A stretch of 64,000 bases of DNA, taken from contig JAPEHQ010000013.1 of NCBI GenBank assembly GCA_027405735.1, positions 930,001-994,000 on the forward strand, written 5' to 3'. Position 1 is the stretch's first letter; each line of letters starts with the position of its first letter. The notes below the pieces were generated by a model. It did no database searches and was not told the DNA's origin. It saw only the letters and a program-made list of their open reading frames with translations. Positions 46,598 through 58,115 of this stretch are shown piece after piece. The DNA is from Mucor racemosus. Its lineage: Eukaryota; Mucoromycota; Mucoromycetes; Mucorales; Mucoraceae. The position numbers and the translations under genes were made by a program.

Positions 46598-47780
46598 AAT
46601 CAAAATAATCGCTCTTATCACAGCTTAAAACCTATAATAACGGGGTTCCAAAATGATTTAAAAAAAACGATTGAAAAATAATGTAAAAAACAAAATCGTT
46701 CAATGGCTCATGAACTGTAAAATAAGTCGATCAAGGGAATTAAATGCTTTTCGTAGAGTTTTAAATTCTGCATCCAGCTAAACAAAATCCAAACAAATGT
46801 GTCACATTAAACTTTGCGTAAAATTCAATTGAAATTTTGAAGGTTTTTTGAAGATACATATCACTTTTTAAAAGCCTATTTTAAATATAAGTAATACAAA
46901 TAATGTACAACAAAATTATCTATCGATCGAACTATTGCTCAATCTTCTAGCTGCATTTTTCGTAGAGAAAACGAGATTTTTGTGAATTTTTTTTTTCAAA
47001 TCCAGGATTTGGGATGAGGGTATACAAGGGGAAAATGGAAGCTAGAAATACAGGTACCTTTTTGTACATATTTTTGAGGATATCTCCACGAAAAATCAAT
47101 ATTTTAAAAAAAACTAAATTGGATCCAAGAGAGCCCAATGAGCTTGATGACATGAATAAAAAAAAATGTTGCTCAATTTAGCCAGTATTTGGAAACCTAC
47201 TATAAAAATGTCAAAAAAAAAATAAAAAAAAAAATAAAAATGCTCAGAATTTTTTTATATTAAAATATGTTATAGAGCACCTCAAAACAAGTAAGTTCCA
47301 TTATTAAAAAAAGTTAGTATAGCTTATTTTTTTCTGGAGATATGAAGCCTCAAAGTTTTCAATCCTTTAGCAGTGAAATACGCGTAAAAAATCTGAAACC
47401 TTAGCACTGAAAAATTAATACCAACTGCAAAAAATAGGATATTTCCGGATACTCATTTTTGAATTAAAGCTGAACATCTCAGGTACATTGGCATATAATT
47501 TTTTCTTGGTGTTATTTAGTGAAAATAAAAAGTAGAGCAGGGATGAAAAATGAGACCCAGTTTTCGAGGGAAAAGCAGTGAATTTTACGCGTTTTTGAGT
47601 CCTTTGTGAGATATAAAATAAATTTAGGGATAGGTAGCATAATGCGATCAATTCATATCTGTTTATATAGCAATGTCTAAGGTATATTTTAAAAAGTGAT
47701 TAGTATGAGGTTAATTATAGACAAGAGGGCACTCCCCGATTTTGAAGATTGAAAATTCAATTGTTTGAAAATTCAAATTT

Positions 47781-48260
47781 TGCTGCTGCAGATATCTGCA
47801 AAAAAACCAAAATTCGTTTTAAATTATCGAGTGTAACTTTAATTAAAAAGTCTCACGCCAAGTCCTTTAATTTACAAAATGCAAACAATAGGCATGATTA
47901 TGCCAACTGCGCCAAGGTGTCTACTTGAAATGGAAATTGCGTCTGTGGAATCACACTCAAAAATCTGATCAATTCTGTAAACATCATCTTTAAAGGACTT
48001 TATCAAGCCTATTTTATAATATGTATGTGTATGCTTTGTTATGTCCTATTCTTGAACATCTTTCATATTCCAGTAACTTTTTGAGCTTTTATACAATCCA
48101 GAAGTACTAACTGTACAGTAAACATTTTTGTCCGCATGTCAAATGTGATAAATTTGCGTGACGTTTTGTAATATTCAAACGGAACCCGCTTTAACAAGCA
48201 AGATAAACAATGCAATAATAAACTTCTTTTGCTTATAGCAACATCTTTATTTAGGAAAAA
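47781..48260. other. Intergenic, upstream of CSN2
   Basis: Boundary between R1 and genic DNA. No TATA box obvious; likely holds the CSN2 promoter. Confidence 0.45.
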
Positions 48261-50052
48261 ATGAGTGACGACGACGATTTCATGCTTGAGGATGAAGAGG
48301 AGGTATAACTCTATTAATTACGCGAGATATTGCTTCTCATTGACTGATAAACATACAATATAACAGGATTATGATTTTGATTATGAGGATGACGAAGAAG
48401 AGGAACCTGACGTAGACCTCGAAAACAAATATTACAACGCTAAAGGTGATTATGGCTTTTTCATTATATGCTAGATTTTTATAATATTGACCGATTTGTA
48501 CAGCGAGAAAAGAGGACGATCCAAAAGAAGCTTTGGTGGAATTCCAAAGCGTAATCGATACAGAGGAAGAGAAGGGTGATTGGTAATTGGAATACGCGAG
48601 GGATACTATAATGAAGCAACTAATAACCACATCAATTCAGGGGTTTCAAGGCTCTCAAGCAAATGATCAAAATCTCATTCCAACATAATAATTTTGATAA
48701 TGTATGTCCGTTTTCATCATATAAATCAATTTATCAATGCTAACCTAGAACTTGGATATTTGTAGACTTTGAAATATTATCGCGAATTATTGACATACAT
48801 TAAATCTGCTGTAACCAGAAACTACAGTGAAAAGAGTATCAACAACATTTTGGATTACGTTTCTTCTGCTGACAATATGGCATTTATGGAGCAATTCTAT
48901 GAAATTACATTGGAATCCTTGGTAGAAAACAAAAATGAACGATTGTGGGTGAAGACTAATCTCAAATTGGCTAAACTCTGGCTGGATAGAAAGGAATATG
49001 GTCGTTTGAATAAGATTCTCAAGCAATTACATGCTGCCTGTCAGAAGGATGATGGTACAGATGATCAACGAAAGGGTACTCATCTCTTGGAGGTGTTGGC
49101 ACTAGAAATTCAGATGTATACAGAAACCAAAAACAACAAGAAACTCAAAGAATTGTATCAACAGTGTTTGTCTGTTAAATCTGCTATACCTCATCCTCGT
49201 ATTATGGGCGTCATTCGTGAATGTGGTGGTAAAATGCACATGAGTGAAAGTAAGTTTTTTCTTTTGCTTAATTCAATAATATGATTTAACCAGGGATATA
49301 GAGAAATGGGATGATGCACAAACAGATTTCTTTGAATCATTCAAGAATTATGACGAAGCCGGTAGTCCACAACGTATTCAAGTATTAAAGTAAGAAGAAA
49401 ACATAGGATTATAAGCATTAATGTTAACAATAATTATAGGTACCTTGTATTGGCAAATATGCTAACTGAATCGCAAATCAATCCTTTTGATTCACAAGAA
49501 ACAAAACCTTACAAAAACGATAAAGAGATAGAAGCAATGACAAATTTAGTGAGTGCATATCAAAAGAAGGAAATCAATGAATTTGAACATATTTTGAAAG
49601 GTAACCTTCAATAACTGTTGCCACAAAATAATGATTTATTAATGAAATTTATCCAGTCAATCAAAAATCAATCATGGGCGATGCGTTCATCCGTGCTTAC
49701 ATTGATGATGTTTTACGAAATATTCGAACACAAGTATTGATTAAATTGATCAAACCATACACTAGCATTGAAATTACATTTATTTCCAAAGTAAAGTATA
49801 TTTTTATGTTTGCATTTAGTGTTATAAACCAACATTTTATTTTGATAGCAATTAAATATACCTGCTGATGATGTGGAGGATCTTTTAGTCAGTTTAATTC
49901 TTGATAGTAGAATTTCAGGCAGAATCGATCAAGTAAATCGTCGTTTAGTACTAGACAGAAGATCTACAGATGATTTCAAATACGAAGCATTAGATGCATG
50001 GTCCAGTAATGTATCAAAATTATGTAAAACAGTTATTGGAAAAGCTACATGA
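48261..50052 (+). CDS. CSN2: COP9 signalosome subunit 2
   Basis: Nine exons (48261-48302, 48367-48445, 48504-48582, 48641-48701, 48766-49249, 49302-49389, 49440-49600, 49657-49790, 49849-50052) give exactly 443 aa, the usual CSN2 length. An acidic N-terminus ([20 protein letters not shown]) leads into TPR-like helical repeats ([37 protein letters not shown]) and [34 protein letters not shown] and [10 protein letters not shown], then a PCI domain (about 300-410). The complex removes NEDD8 from cullins in the nucleus. The exon-6 acceptor is TATAG at 49301; an earlier CAG at 49293 would give a stop. Its stop codon is 32 bp from that of VTA1. Confidence is very high because motifs run the full length. 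Confidence 0.97.
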
Positions 50053-50084
50053 ACATTTTAATAAAGCTTTTATTTATCGTTTAA

Positions 50085-51202
50085 TCAAAAGCCAAAGTTA
50101 TTATTTTGGTTAAATCCAATTTCATTTAATGCTGATAATAACTGAAGTCGTGCAGTTTTAATATCATCGTAATCTAATGCACTAATCGCCCACTTGGCAT
50201 TTTTTTGTGCTGTAGCGATGCTAGTAGGACTAACTGTATTAGCTGGTGTAGAGATTTGTGGAATAGCAGCTACTGGCACTGGTTGCTGTTGAACTACAAC
50301 TACCGGTGGTCTACTGCTAACAGGCATTACAGGTGATGTATCACTTGTTGTATCAGCTTTAGGAATTTGGGGTGTTTGAGGAAGAGGTGCAGTAAAGTTA
50401 GAAGGTGGGCTAGGAAATTCAGAAATTGAAGGTGGTGGTACATCTTCTTGTTGATCAAATGATTGCTGTTCATCTTGTTGTTGTTCATCTTGTTGTTGTT
50501 GTTGTTGTTGAATTTCCTGCTCTTCCTCTTCTTCTTCTTGTTCAATCCCTCCAGGTGGTCCTGGTGTTGGCACACGTCCTTCGCGCAAAGCTTTCATAAT
50601 ATCTGCAGCTTTCCATTTAGAATATTTAATTTTTGCTTCTGTTTCTGCATCCAAATCCCCAAATGTCTTCAAGAGTTCTAAAAAGATGGAAGCAGCAAGA
50701 AAAGTTTTGGCTGTTTTTCTATTAGAAACATTTAGTAAATGTTACTACATATCATCAGGGCGATCCTTACTTGCTTGATTTACCAGCACGATCTTCATTA
50801 TCTGCGTTAATAAAGATCTTGAGAGCAAAATTCTCGACGTGAGCATATCCAACTAAATCGTCTGTGATAGCTTCATTGGCTCCAATGGCCTGCTTTTGCT
50901 ATTATGACAACAATTAATAAAAATATTTGTATTAGGAATTCGGTTATTCTTACTGTTTCTAAAGCGTCAAGTAAATGAGATAAATAATCTGTAGTTTCTT
51001 TAGTTCTTGGTCCTCGAGCGATAGCAAGTTTAGCAGCATAATATTGAGCTATTTACAATAGAACATGATGTTAATATATCAAAGCGTGTTGAATAATAAT
51101 CTTACCATAATATGAAACAACTGGATCTCTTGCTACAACTTCTTGTCCACGTTGAACGTAAGGTGTGATGTATTTTATCTCTTCGGGTATCTTGAGACTC
51201 AT
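50085..51202 (-). CDS. VTA1: Vacuolar sorting-associated protein VTA1 (LIP5 homologue)
   Basis: Four exons (51202-51106, 51048-50954, 50898-50771, 50718-50085) give 317 aa. The N-terminal tandem MIT-like half (about 1-155) reads MSLKIPEEIKYITPYVQRG, AQYYAAKLAIARG, FINADNEDRAGKSSKKTAKT and FLELLKTFGDLD, all typical of Vta1/LIP5. A Glu/Gln-rich low-complexity linker (165-197) and Pro-rich region follow, then the C-terminal Vta1 domain (about 280-309, NAKWAISALDYDDIKTARL). VTA1 binds ESCRT-III and activates the Vps4 ATPase during multivesicular-body formation. The gene overlaps CSN2 in its 3' region: both polyadenylation signals fall within about 40 bp. Confidence 0.95.
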
Positions 51203-51694
51203 TGTTATAAAGGTAAACGAAGAAAGAAGGAAATGGCCATCGACTTTTACTACAGTGATGTAATTTTGTTGCATTTGAATGTCCCCTCCTTCCCAATGAA
51301 AAAGGGGGCATTGGTCGTAATTTAAGCAGGAGATGAACAATGTTTTATCCATTACTTGCTATTATTACTTTGATCCAACTCTAAATTAGATGCAAATACG
51401 TTTTCCTTGGATATAATTGAACATTATATCAAAATCTTGACTTTTTTGTACGCTTTTACAAAGTTTTAGAATAGTTTGTAAACATATTTCAGTTGATTTA
51501 AAGATGCAAAACTGCTTTAGTATGCTTAAAATGTATATTTTCATTTATATTTTGCAAAAACTGAAGAATAAAGCGATTACTGGAAACAGCTGGTATCTCA
51601 ACACCAATAATGGCCATATTTTTATGCATTAGAAAAGAAGACAATATGATTTAAATTAGATATATACGGTATGTATTATGTACATTGTGTCTCT
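51203..51694. other. Intergenic: VTA1 promoter and 3' flank of the LRR gene
   Basis: About 490 bp between two minus-strand genes; no repeat or extra gene seen. Confidence 0.5.
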
Positions 51695-54352
51695 TTATTT
51701 AGCCTCAGAAATATCCTTATCTGATTCATCCATCTTCGTACTTGGTTCGGGTTTCTCCTCCTCCTTTGCCTCCACCTCAGTTTCTTCTTTCTTTGCACTC
51801 AAGTCGAGCTCTTCCTTCTTTGAATTTGACTCAAGTTCATCCTTTTTTGCATTTAAAAATGCAGCACTTTCTTCTGCTTCAATTTCACTTCTCAGTTCTT
51901 GTAGAGACGTTTCATTGGCCTCATCCTCTTCATCATCTATTAAGCTTTCATCTTCTTCATCATCATCGTCATCATCATCACCTATTTCAAATGAAGATGA
52001 TAATTTCTCTTGTTCCTTTTGTATCTTTTGCTCTTCTTCTTGTTGATTTTGTTGTAATTGCTGTTGTAGTTGTTGTTCCTTGATTGCAGCTTCAATAGCT
52101 TCGGCTTCTTTAGTTTGTTTTTCCTCAAATGATTGAATAGCAACAGTCAATCTGTCATTAATTGCTAGTAAAAGTTCTATAAGTTTAATGTTAGTATTTT
52201 CATCTCATTTTTAGAAAAAATACTTTTATAATTTACCCAAATGAGATGGGTTAGAAACCTCAGGTATCCTCAAACAAATCTTTGAGTGTTCTTCTCTACA
52301 TCTATCTGCAACAGCTAACGTATCTGATTTATCCTTTTCTTCTTGTCTGCCACTCAATAAATCCTCTAAAGCAGCTACATCGTCGAAAGCCTGTTGAATC
52401 AAAAGTGAATCCTTATTTTCAGATCTTCGTTTTGGTAGTGCTGGAGGTTGATTTGCATTGATTTCCAGAGATGACGTTGGAACACTGTGCTTTGGTTTTC
52501 CTTTTGTAACAGCGGCTAAACGCTCCTGAAGTGTCAAACGCGCAGTTGCCTGAGCGGTGGTTACCATGGGGTTATCTGATTTTTCTTCTTGTGCAACCAC
52601 TTTGTTTTTCTTTGATTGAGCATTCTTTGTACATGCGGCTAATATCCCATTATGGATCTCAACCATATCCTTATCCTCTTTCTATATGCCACAAATTTAA
52701 TTACGATTTCAGGGACATTTCATGTATACTTACAGGAATATTAATGTCAATAAATGTTATAGTATGATTCATTTTAATAGAAACTGATAATGCCAATAGA
52801 CCAGCAATTTGGATTTGAGGGTTTCTAGATAAATCAAGACGTACGAGTGAGTTGTTTTCGGGAAGACATTCTGCCAGAGCAATGGCAGCTTCAGTATTTA
52901 AACCAGTGTCTGCCAAACAAAGATCCTTTAGTGATCTATTAACATTTAGAGCTTGTCTAATGGATGTGATCTAACGAGAAACATTAGTCTTTTAAACGTA
53001 ATTAAAAAATCATATACATACACCATCCATATTAGGAGTCATTAGTGGATTATAACCTATATCAAACCTCTCTAAATGTTGATTATATTTCAACGCTTCG
53101 CCCATTAAAATGCAATCCTTGGCATCAATTTTACATTCACACATTGACAAATATCGAAGACTTTGATTTCTACGTAAAGCTTGTGCAATGTATTGGATAC
53201 CGCCCTGACTCAAGTCATTGTTGTCCAAAAATAAGCGCTCAATCCCTTGTTGAAAAGTATCTGTATTATCGTAATCACGCAGCATGACTCCAATAGCTAA
53301 AGCCCCCTGTGTTCCAATGCGATTACCCCGAATAGATAAATGTTGCAATGAGGTGCTGGTTTTTCGAATAGTCGTTGCAAGTACTTCTAAATGAGGTGCA
53401 CGCAAATTACACCCATTTAATAGTAAACTCGATAATGAGGGTATAGACTGTGAAAGATCATGTTTTAATGTTGCGGTTGTAAGATACTGAATAGTCTTTT
53501 TATCGGGTTGTGTAAATGAAAGATCCAAACTCACTAATTGAGAAGCCTGCAGTATGATTTTTAGTAAAGTTTCCAGCATGTTATGTAATAATAATTACTC
53601 CTTTAATGTAGATGGCAATGTATTTGAAAGCCAAGCTTGTCAATTTGGGATTGTTTGCTAAACTGAGATGCTTGATTTTATCATTTTCTAATAAACTGCT
53701 CATAATGATTTTCACAGCCTATTTTTGTATCAATATATTAGTTATTCATGTATCAATCTATGAATACCAATTATCATTATTTTACTTCGTCTTCGAGTCC
53801 ACAGTTATTTAAAACAAGTTCTCTAATCCCAAAATCAACGCACATAATATCAGCAAGTGGAGAAATGTTATATTTATCAATCGGTTGATTTGTCAAATCA
53901 ATTCGAGTCAAAAACGTAGCTTGGGGTTGAGAAATTAAGGTTGAAATAAGTAAATCAATCGTTGGCTCTTGTTTATTTCTACAAACAAGTTCGTATAAAG
54001 ACAATAATTGACTGGAAGTCTGAATACTCATAGGTTCTATAGGTAATTGCTTTTTACGTTCAGTTACTAATTCTTCTTTAGTAAAGAGATATTCAACTGT
54101 CATTTCAGTAACAGGAAATCTAACTCTTCTAATTTCTCTCGGTTCAAGCTCTGCATTTAGTGTATTAATTTCATCCTGACTTTGTGCTTGTGTCTGCTGC
54201 TGTTGTTGTTCTTGGTTTTTTCGAAAACTACCAAACAAGTTATTGATACGAGGTTGTTGAGTAGTAAACCATGAAGATGTATTATTCACTGGCTGTGTAT
54301 TAACTTGCTTTAATATACTTTTTGTTGGTTGCTTAACAGCAATATCAGACAT
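51695..54352 (-). CDS. Leucine-rich repeat protein with PP1-docking motifs (PPP1R37-like)
   Basis: Six exons (54352-53786, 53718-53599, 53546-53022, 52970-52734, 52681-52237, 52176-51695) give 791 aa. The N-terminus carries SILK (residues 12-15, in KSILKQ) and RVRF (76-79, in RRVRFP), the two classic docking motifs for protein phosphatase 1, in the usual order. A long RNI-type LRR array follows (about 150-430): LTRIDLTNQPID, HLSLANNPKLTS, SLDLSFTQPD, HLSIRGNRIG, RLFLDNNDLSQGG, RLDLSRNPQIQ. The C-terminal third is Gln/Glu-rich coiled coil with an acidic DDDDDDDEEDE block. Overall order resembles PPP1R37. The role is probably targeting or inhibition of PP1; the substrate is unknown. Phase-consistent introns support the whole model. 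Confidence 0.85.
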
Positions 54353-54501
54353 TTATGTTTATAGAATGGAAAAAAAGAAAAATTTACAATATACGAAAAA
54401 AGCAGCAGGTTTTGCTTTCCCAAATGAAGCAAATCTTATTGCGGTTAGCCAATATAAAATAAATATATTGTGCAACATCCAACGTCCTATATTATTTTTT
54501 A

Positions 54502-54738
54502 TTATTTCCAGAAAGTGCCTTTAAAAGTACCTTCAGCTTCATTAGTAACCTTTTGGAAGAAATCAGCTATATTTTTGACGGTTTTCTTGCCGTTTCCAGC
54601 AGCACTTTGTTGAAATCCTTCGTCTTTAAGACCGTTTTTTTCTACTGCATTACCAACGGACTACTTAGCGCTTCCAATTACTTGATCGTCTTTGACCTCT
54701 ACTTTTCCTGGAATGGTGTTTATATTAGCATCAGTCAT
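54502..54738 (-). pseudogene. CsbD-like small stress protein with an in-frame stop
   Basis: 79 codons from ATG at 54738 to TAA at 54502. It reads PGKVEVKDDQVIGSAK, a TAG (54663-54661), then SVGNAVEKNGLKDEGFQQSA and AGNGKKTVKNIADFF. A K-x-x-x-G-x-A-K/x-x-x-G-N-A pattern with Gln/Ala repeats is typical of CsbD-like (UPF0337) proteins, small hydrophilic proteins linked to stress. The frame is clean on both sides of the TAG, and no plausible intron removes it. So it is a recent pseudogene, a read error or a readthrough case. It sits 149 bp downstream of the LRR-gene start, as its upstream neighbour on the minus strand. Confidence 0.6.
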
Positions 54739-55589
54739 GGTTATAAAAGATGTTTTATGAGGCAATATTCTGATTAATTGGATGCCTTTTTATAACATCA
54801 ATACAATTCCGTTGACTAATTTCTTATTGATCGACTGAAGTAAATACTCCTGAATCTATTTGCACCGAAGAAAATTATGTTTTTCTTCTTTTTTTCACTC
54901 TATTTACCGAGTCTCAGTCTCGTAATTTGATACGAATCTAATGTTTGGTTAGAATGCTATTCGAACATGCTTTTAACAAAAGCCTAGAATCCTAATGACA
55001 AGTAGCAAATTTGTTGTAAGTGTATTGTGTTTGATACTTATAATACATTAAGTTTGAGTTTAAATTAATGGTTATCAATAGTTACTAGGCCTTCATCATT
55101 AATCAATAATAAAAATGGGGCTGTCATGAAGAAGCATGAAAATTAAATAAATTACGTGCACTTTATTGAGCATTACATATATGTCTTCTATCGCACTGCA
55201 TGCATGATCTTATATTAGTCTACTGATTGATTTTATTTCTCGGTAAATCATTGAATTTGATATGGAGACTTCTCAAATGTACTTGCGAAATCCATAGATT
55301 TGGTATCTCAATGTCAATAACACAGGGTCCTTAGGGATGTTCTCTATCCGAGCTTGTACTAGTGAATTTGGCTGGTAAACCCTGACTCGACAGCAACGCT
55401 GGTTATTATGTAGCATTTTAGTTATTCTGTTTTGGATATATATCTTATCACAACAACACAACTTTTATTATGCATAAAAAGGACGTATATTTATTAATTT
55501 CTGTAATTGTCATTCCCATATATGCTGATTTAGGTTGATTTAGGTTGATTAGCGCTATTTCTAATTTTAAATGGCCAACTGAGCCATAA
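54739..55589. other. Intergenic
   Basis: No gene recognised. A direct triplet of GATTTAGGTT units lies at about 55529-55550. A minus open frame at 55273-55461 has no supporting motif. Confidence 0.4.
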
Positions 55590-56076
55590 AATTAACTTGG
55601 AAAAAGTGGATGCTTGCTTCTTACGATTTAACCAGAAAATCAATGGTATGCTAAAATCATAACTCTGAATACTGCTATAGCTGTAGTATATATTTTGAAA
55701 ATTAGAGCCCATTTGGGTCAATATTCATTGATTGTAAGCATTTTTCCAATTATTAAATTTCTTTCAAGCAGAAGAAAAGAATTTTTTTTTCAAAAACGTA
55801 TCCAAAGATCCTTCCAAAACAGCTTTTGGCTAATGAAATCAAGGTATGTTATTCGTATATCCACTAAGTATTAAGTACAACCTCAAAATTCAAATTGGAA
55901 CCATTATTTGATTTTATAAAAATGCTCAGAATATCTGAAACAGCCCATACAAAATTGTTTAAGTAAGTACGAGTTTTGATCTCTCCATTTCCACAGCAAC
56001 TCGGGGAGTCTGAACCTTTTGCAATTCTGTGGATTAGCACTAGACGTACTTACCATTGCAATGGGAGTTTATATGG
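55590..56076 (-). repeat. R1 repeat, copy e, distal part
   Basis: Matches 9950-10440 (same strand) and 33300-33790 (opposite). It ends at ATGG, where family A copy 3 is inserted; R1 resumes with ATGG at 61551. Confidence 0.75.
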
Positions 56077-56932
56077 CACTACGGCTGAACTATGCTTCCC
56101 ATGGGCATAATGATCTGCACATATGGGCAGAATAAAAAATTTGAACGGTTTAAAGCAGATGTGAGTTACTCTGATTTAACAGAATTACTTTATTGACGAG
56201 ATATATCAATTTGAAATTTGGGGCTTGAAAGAGTTGTCTCAGTTGGGGAAATTGCCAAAAGTTGGAAGCGGATCGAGTTTGAAGGTCATGCTCATTAATT
56301 CATTTGTGATGTTTAGGTATAAATCAATGAATATCTGGAAACGAAAAAATCAAGCTCTCAGTACAATTTAATCAATATTGAACCACCATGAAGTTGTATC
56401 TCAAAGAGACATGTAATACCTAAATTTCGTTGCTTTATTAGCTCATGGTATGCAAAACTATTAAAAGGGGTCGTCTAATCTCAAATTTATCTGATTCAAC
56501 TGCTGATGATAAAACAGCATCAAATTAGTTGTGTCGATTCGTAATAAAGTAAGGCGTTTTATTAAGTACGATGTTGGGGTTCAATGTACTTAGTTAAATT
56601 GAACAGATAGACATATTATGGTTCATCATGCAGAGATCTATGAACACAAAAAAATTATCCCAACTGTCATGCTTCGTCGATCTGTACGAGATTTGTTTTT
56701 CAAGCCATAATTGGTGGCTCAAGTGTAATTTAGGGATTTAATTGTCAAACGTATCAAATCAAGATGACATTAGTTGATTGATATAACGGATAATAAACGC
56801 AATGTCATTTATTGAATGGGTGAATGTAAATGTATCGTATAAAGCAACGCAGCTTACTTGTGAATGAAAATACTAATTATTCTGATTAACATCAATAGGT
56901 TCAAAAAGCATAGTTAAGTGCAATCATTGCTG

Positions 56933-57433
56933 TGCTGAACTAGGTAGTATTTCTCCACATAATAAATTAAAAGTCATCTCATTTGAAACCATGCCATGCA
57001 ATTCAAATAAGAGATTATGAATATAAACCATAAATAACCAAGGATATTCTAATGTATCAAAGATACCAAGGGTATTCATAATGTGTTGTATTATAAATAA
57101 AAAAAACCTAAAAATTTCATGCGAATCAAATAGAACAAGTAAGGGCTGTTCTGAACGCATGATTGACAACTGAGGTTGTCAAAAACCAATTTAAGAGCCG
57201 CCCTCGATCAAGTAAATCAAGGACTCAACAACCCAACAATATATTCAAAATTGCGGAATAACTGAAAGTCGACAGAACAACTGCCAGACAAATATCAATA
57301 ACCAAATAATATAAATAGAGAAGTAGAAATAGTATTTTATTGTAGATTATCCATAATTAAATAAAGAAGGATTTAAACAGTATCTCTTTTAAAGCTTTTT
57401 TTATAAAATTTTACTCCTTTTTACTGCAATTGT
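56933..57433. mobile_element. Unclassified ~500-bp insertion in family A copy 3
   Basis: Copy 1 reads through continuously at 12833, whereas copy 3 has 500 extra bases between CAATCATTGCT and ACTAAATTGCATAATTTG. A diverged TGCAATTGTT at the right edge may be the target duplication. It contains an open minus frame (57169-56924, 81 aa, including FDTLEYPWLFMVYIHNLLFE) of protein-like composition. No terminal repeats are obvious. It may be a captured or retroposed gene fragment. Confidence 0.55.
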
Positions 57434-57878
57434 TACTAAATTGCATAATTTGATATGCAGAAAACTCTTAAAGCATTTATTCTTTTTTTTTGGGCAATGC
57501 TACAAATCATCATTCAATATGACTGAATATTAATGAATCAGAGAAAATACAACAGGTAAAAAACTGATACTCAATGTACAGTACATTGAGGCCAAGATAG
57601 ATAAAAAATGCATTTATTATGTAGAGGTGTAAATCGCAATATTTTGATGGATAGAAATTACAGGACCAAGCTGCTGTATTTGCCTCAGGATTTTTAAAGG
57701 GGTTTAGAAGCATAATTCATCAAACTTACTTAGATGTTAAATACTTATTATATACCATTAGTATCATCTTGTTTTTATTTAATTGCTGTATTGTTAAAAA
57801 TCAAGCTTTTCATAGCTTATAACAATGACAACGGGATGTTTCTGATCGTAGTTGACATTTATCATAATAAGGCGGGGT

Positions 57879-58115
57879 GATGATGGTACGCTTGATACTG
57901 TTGTAAATGGAATCAGTCAATTTGATTTATCTGATTTGAATGCAAATGCCGAGGAACCATTTGTAGGTACTTAAGTTGGTTCTGGTGAAGCATGGCAGTG
58001 AATAAATTGGCTTGGGACAAAGAGAGTAAAAAGATGGCAATAGGTTCCAGTGATGGCCATGTTTATGTTTATGTTTATGATATTGGAGAGGTTAGACTAA
58101 AGCTCAATGTAAATT
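57879..58115 (+). pseudogene. Captured WD40 blade resembling dynein intermediate chain (copy 3)
   Basis: Better preserved than copy 1: DGTLDTVV, then QFDLSDLNANAEEPFVGT, a TAA in place of a likely CAA, VGSGEA, and after a frameshift VNKLAWDKESKKMAIGSSDG followed by HVYVYVYDIGEVRLK. The sequence order (acidic DLNAxxE, VGSGxALNKLAWD, GSSDGHVYVYD) is what I recall for the last WD repeats of cytoplasmic dynein 1 intermediate chain. The same decayed fragment in two family A copies shows that capture preceded their spread. Non-functional. Confidence 0.55.

Larger units (their letters stand above)
46042..47780 (-). repeat. R1 repeat, copy d
   Basis: Reverse-orientation R1, from the CAGTATCAGC block to the AATTGGAG-like 5' block; aligns with 62400-63540 and, inverted, with 16170-17650 and 31480-32700. 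Split by a LINE insertion (46166-46597). Confidence 0.75.

Noticed and set aside
51678..52083. Plus-strand Ser-rich and Pro/His-rich frames opposite the LRR gene
   Set aside because: Shadows of the Glu/Asp/Gln-rich C-terminus of the minus-strand gene.
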